In this document: positions 7,318 through 8,970 of the stretch, in pieces
How positions within the stretch are numbered: position 1 is the stretch's first letter
How the letters are laid out: every line of letters starts with the position of its first letter
Assembly (NCBI GenBank): GCA_002401495.1
Contig: NVTG01000045.1
Coordinates: 1 to 8,970 of the forward strand
DNA: 8,970 bases
Reading direction: 5' to 3'
Source of the DNA: Candidatus Kaiserbacteria bacterium
GTDB lineage: Bacteria; Patescibacteria; Paceibacteria; UBA9973; UBA2100
The notes under the pieces: generated by a model
Told to the model about the DNA's origin: nothing
Database searches by the model: none
Seen by the model: only the letters and a program-made list of their open reading frames with translations
Translations under genes and position numbers: made by a program

Positions 7318-8045
7318 CACAGTCTCTTAAGAAGATAAAGCTGTAAAAACTTCAATAATTTTATTTGCCTGAAAATCCGCTTAGGCTCTTTCACTAAGCG
7401 GTAAAACCACTCTAGATTCATTTTTTGCCATATTTCTGGAGCTCGTTTAACATTACCAGCTAATACGTCAAAGCTTCCTCCAACTCCCATGTATAGAGCA
7501 GTATTATTAATCGTTCTGAGCTTCGCGATTAGCTTTTCTTGCTTAGGAGAACCAAGAGCCACAATAACAATGTCAGGAATTGTATCTTTAATTAGCTTAA
7601 AAATAACTTCTTCATCATTAAAGTAACCATCTTGGTAGGCAATAACATTAATATTCTTACTCGTTAATATCTCATTACAACGCTCAATTACATGTGGCTT
7701 TGCACCAATAAGTACAACCTTTGATTGATAGTTAGCTGAGTGATGTAGGATATCTAACCACAGCTCACAACCTGCAATTCGAATACATTTTTTCCCTGTT
7801 TTTTGCTCTAACGCTTTTACAACGCCAATACCGTCAGCAAAAGGAATTGTCGCTTGATCTAGTGTTTCTTGTGTTTCAGGGTCTGTCTGAGCCTTCAATA
7901 CTTTTTCAGGATTAATAGCAACAGCCATACCAGGTATGACTTGACCATCAGGAGCTATAACATCGCTCAGTAACTGCTCGATGCTTTCGTAAGGGTTAAC
8001 AGCAACACCACCTATCAAAACAGGGGAAATTTTCACTTTTGACAT
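7317..8045 (-). CDS. wecG: WecG/TagA/CpsF-family glycosyltransferase, probable UDP-ManNAcA-type transferase
   Basis: This is a GT26-family enzyme that adds the second sugar to the lipid-linked HexNAc made by WecA. In E. coli, WecG transfers ManNAcA. The 242 residues match the usual length and align by eye with E. coli WecG over their whole length: VAINPEKVL at 42-50, PFADGIGVVKA at 68-78 (D71 corresponds to the catalytic Asp proposed for TagA), QDGYF at 138-142, ALGSPKQEK at 163-171, YMGVGGSFDVLAGNVKRAPE at 185-204 and LEWFYRLVKEPKR at 211-223. The basic C-terminal tail resembles the membrane-binding appendage known from TagA. A TTG at 8051 would give a product two residues longer. ATG at 8045 is chosen because TGGA at 8052-8055 lies 6 nt upstream of it but directly abuts the TTG. 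The gene begins 19 bp after wecA. The family is sure; the donor (ManNAcA or another N-acetylmannosamine derivative) is inferred, and no genes for making that donor are in the window. Confidence 0.93.
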   Translation of the reverse strand: MSKVKISPVLIGGVAVNPYESIEQLLSDVIAPDGQVIPGMAVAINPEKVLKAQTDPETQETLDQATIPFADGIGVVKALEQKTGKKCIRIAGCELWLDILHHSANYQSKVVLIGAKPHVIERCNEILTSKNINVIAYQDGYFNDEEVIFKLIKDTIPDIVIVALGSPKQEKLIAKLRTINNTALYMGVGGSFDVLAGNVKRAPEIWQKMNLEWFYRLVKEPKRIFRQIKLLKFLQLYLLKRL

Positions 8046-8051
8046 ATTCAA

Positions 8052-8055
8052 TCCA
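8052..8055 (-). promoter_or_regulatory. Ribosome binding site deciding the start of wecG
   Basis: On the minus strand TGGA ends 6 nt before the ATG at 8045, while it directly abuts the in-frame TTG at 8051. The spacing favours the ATG. The match to the consensus is only four bases, so it is a moderate site. Confidence 0.5.
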
Positions 8056-8064
8056 AACTACTAC

Positions 8065-8970
8065 TTACTTGCGACTTTTACTAATTCCCAAAATGCGACG
8101 AATTCGCACTGTAATACGCCAAATTTTTTGCATTATCATAAAGTAGATAATTGATACTGCTAGAAATAAAGACAATGAAACCCATTCAGGTATATCCAGA
8201 AGCTCAGTTGCAATACCAAAACCAGCGAATATCACCGAAATGAAGCAAATACATATCAATGCTTGATGATTAGTGAAGCCAAGTCTTAGTAAGATATGGT
8301 GCAAATGTTCTCTATCGGGCTTAAATGGCGAATGGCCCTTTTTAATACGGCGGGAAATTGTTGAAACCGCATCTACAATAGGTACTGCAGCAAGCCAGAG
8401 TGCTGTTATTGGGCTGAATGATAAGCTATCTTCAGACTGTGACCCTTCTAACAATAGCCAAACAACTGTAAATCCGATGACAGTGCTTCCTGCATCCCCC
8501 ATAAACACTTTAAAACGCTGACCTAGTGGTATTCCTAAATTCATCAAAATGTATGGCAAAGTTGCTAATACAATTACTAAGCAAAAAACTGTTAAGTTGA
8601 GCTGCCCACTAAAATAAAATAAAACCCCCATTGAGCTAAATGTTATCGTTGAAAGCGCACCTAGCAATCCATCAATCCCATCGACCATATTAAACGCATT
8701 TATTGCGCCTACAACTGTGATGACTGTAAGTAAATACCCTAGAAATGATACTTCGACTGGTCCAGAACCAAATATATCACCAACATGAACGAGAACCAGG
8801 CCACCAAGACTCATCATTAATGCAGAAATAATTATTTGCAACAATAAGCGAATTCGAAAACTAACATCATAGAGATCGTCAAGTACTCCAATAAACAATA
8901 AAGTACTTGCACATGTTAGATATAATACCGATGAGGTAATCGTATCAGGAAGGATTAATAGATATGAAAA
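8065..8970 (-). CDS. wecA: WecA, undecaprenyl-phosphate HexNAc-1-phosphate transferase, 5' end beyond window edge
   Basis: WecA transfers GlcNAc-1-phosphate (or a related HexNAc-1-phosphate) from the UDP-sugar to undecaprenyl phosphate, the first step of O-antigen or ECA-like repeat-unit synthesis, at the inner membrane. 301 residues are visible and the frame is open to the right edge. E. coli WecA has 367 residues, so about 60 N-terminal residues lie outside. Conserved polyprenol-phosphate sugar-transferase motifs are present (numbered from the first visible codon): LDDLYD at 30-35, NAFNMVDGIDGLLG at 91-104, KVFMGDAGST at 154-163, and the carbohydrate-recognition loop SPFKPDREHLHH at 214-225. 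Similarity by eye to E. coli WecA is strong throughout, including IPEWV near 260, and separates it from MraY. Several hydrophobic segments are visible, and the C-terminal tail is basic (RIRRILGISKSRK). It is the first visible gene of the operon; the promoter must lie to the right of the window. A TTG at 8898 in frame is internal, not the start. Confidence 0.95.
   Translation of the reverse strand, partial: FSYLLILPDTITSSVLYLTCASTLLFIGVLDDLYDVSFRIRLLLQIIISALMMSLGGLVLVHVGDIFGSGPVEVSFLGYLLTVITVVGAINAFNMVDGIDGLLGALSTITFSSMGVLFYFSGQLNLTVFCLVIVLATLPYILMNLGIPLGQRFKVFMGDAGSTVIGFTVVWLLLEGSQSEDSLSFSPITALWLAAVPIVDAVSTISRRIKKGHSPFKPDREHLHHILLRLGFTNHQALICICFISVIFAGFGIATELLDIPEWVSLSLFLAVSIIYFMIMQKIWRITVRIRRILGISKSRK

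Larger units (their letters stand above)
1..8970 (-). other. Single polysaccharide-assembly operon (incomplete at both ends)
   Basis: All eight genes run in one direction. Junctions in order are: a 19 bp gap (wecA-wecG), a 1 nt overlap TGATG (wecG-GT4), a 1 nt overlap TAATG (GT4-GT2 fusion), 0 bp (fusion-wzy), a 23 nt overlap (wzy-wzz), a 14 nt overlap (wzz-second Wzz-like gene) and an 8 nt overlap (that gene-acyltransferase). There is no room for an internal terminator or promoter between genes. The operon begins to the right of the window and may continue to the left. Confidence 0.8.

Noticed and set aside
8046..8051. TTG start for wecG giving two extra residues
   Set aside because: The ribosome binding site TGGA would abut the TTG; the ATG at 8045 has proper spacing.
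8273..8521. Plus-strand open frame of 82 codons opposite wecA
   Set aside because: It is antisense to the conserved WecA frame, and no domain or ribosome binding site supports it.
1..8970. A true enterobacterial common antigen cluster
   Set aside because: WecA and WecG fit, but there are no WecF, WzxE or sugar-synthesis genes of that cluster, and the GT4 and GT2 enzymes are different types.

Overview
The window is AT-rich and densely coding. All eight genes lie on the minus strand, so transcription runs from high to low coordinates. The content is a surface-polysaccharide assembly locus of the Wzx/Wzy-dependent type (O-antigen or capsule-like). The WecA and WecG homologues resemble the enterobacterial proteins closely along their whole visible length. 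Together with low GC and a Wzz of the kind with a Gly/Leu-rich loop, this suggests a gammaproteobacterium. A marine Alteromonadales or Vibrio-like organism (for example Pseudoalteromonas) is my best guess from general familiarity, not from a database search.

Layout in transcription order: wecA (initiating sugar-phosphate transferase, 5' end beyond the right edge); a WecG/TagA/CpsF-family glycosyltransferase; a GT4-type (GT-B) glycosyltransferase; a large protein joining an N-terminal GT2 glycosyltransferase to a C-terminal polytopic domain with about 12 membrane segments; a Wzy-like polymerase; a Wzz-like chain-length regulator; a small protein with two membrane segments that looks like a second, divergent Wzz-type protein; and an OafA-type acyltransferase with a C-terminal SGNH domain, cut by the left edge. 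Junctions are 19 bp, 0 bp or overlaps (1 to 23 nt), so this is almost certainly one operon with translational coupling. No promoter, terminator, RNA gene, mobile element or CRISPR is visible, and no gap exceeds 20 bp.

How the genes work together (inference from families): WecA loads a HexNAc-1-phosphate on undecaprenyl phosphate. WecG probably adds the second sugar, and the GT4 and GT2 enzymes complete a short repeat unit. The unit is flipped, polymerised by Wzy with length set by Wzz (and perhaps the second Wzz-like protein), and decorated with acyl groups by the acyltransferase. No stand-alone Wzx flippase is present in the window. The membrane domain fused to the GT2 enzyme has the size, segment count and some of the look of a MOP/Wzx flippase, so the last glycosylation and the flipping may be joined in one polypeptide. 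That is the most interesting feature here.
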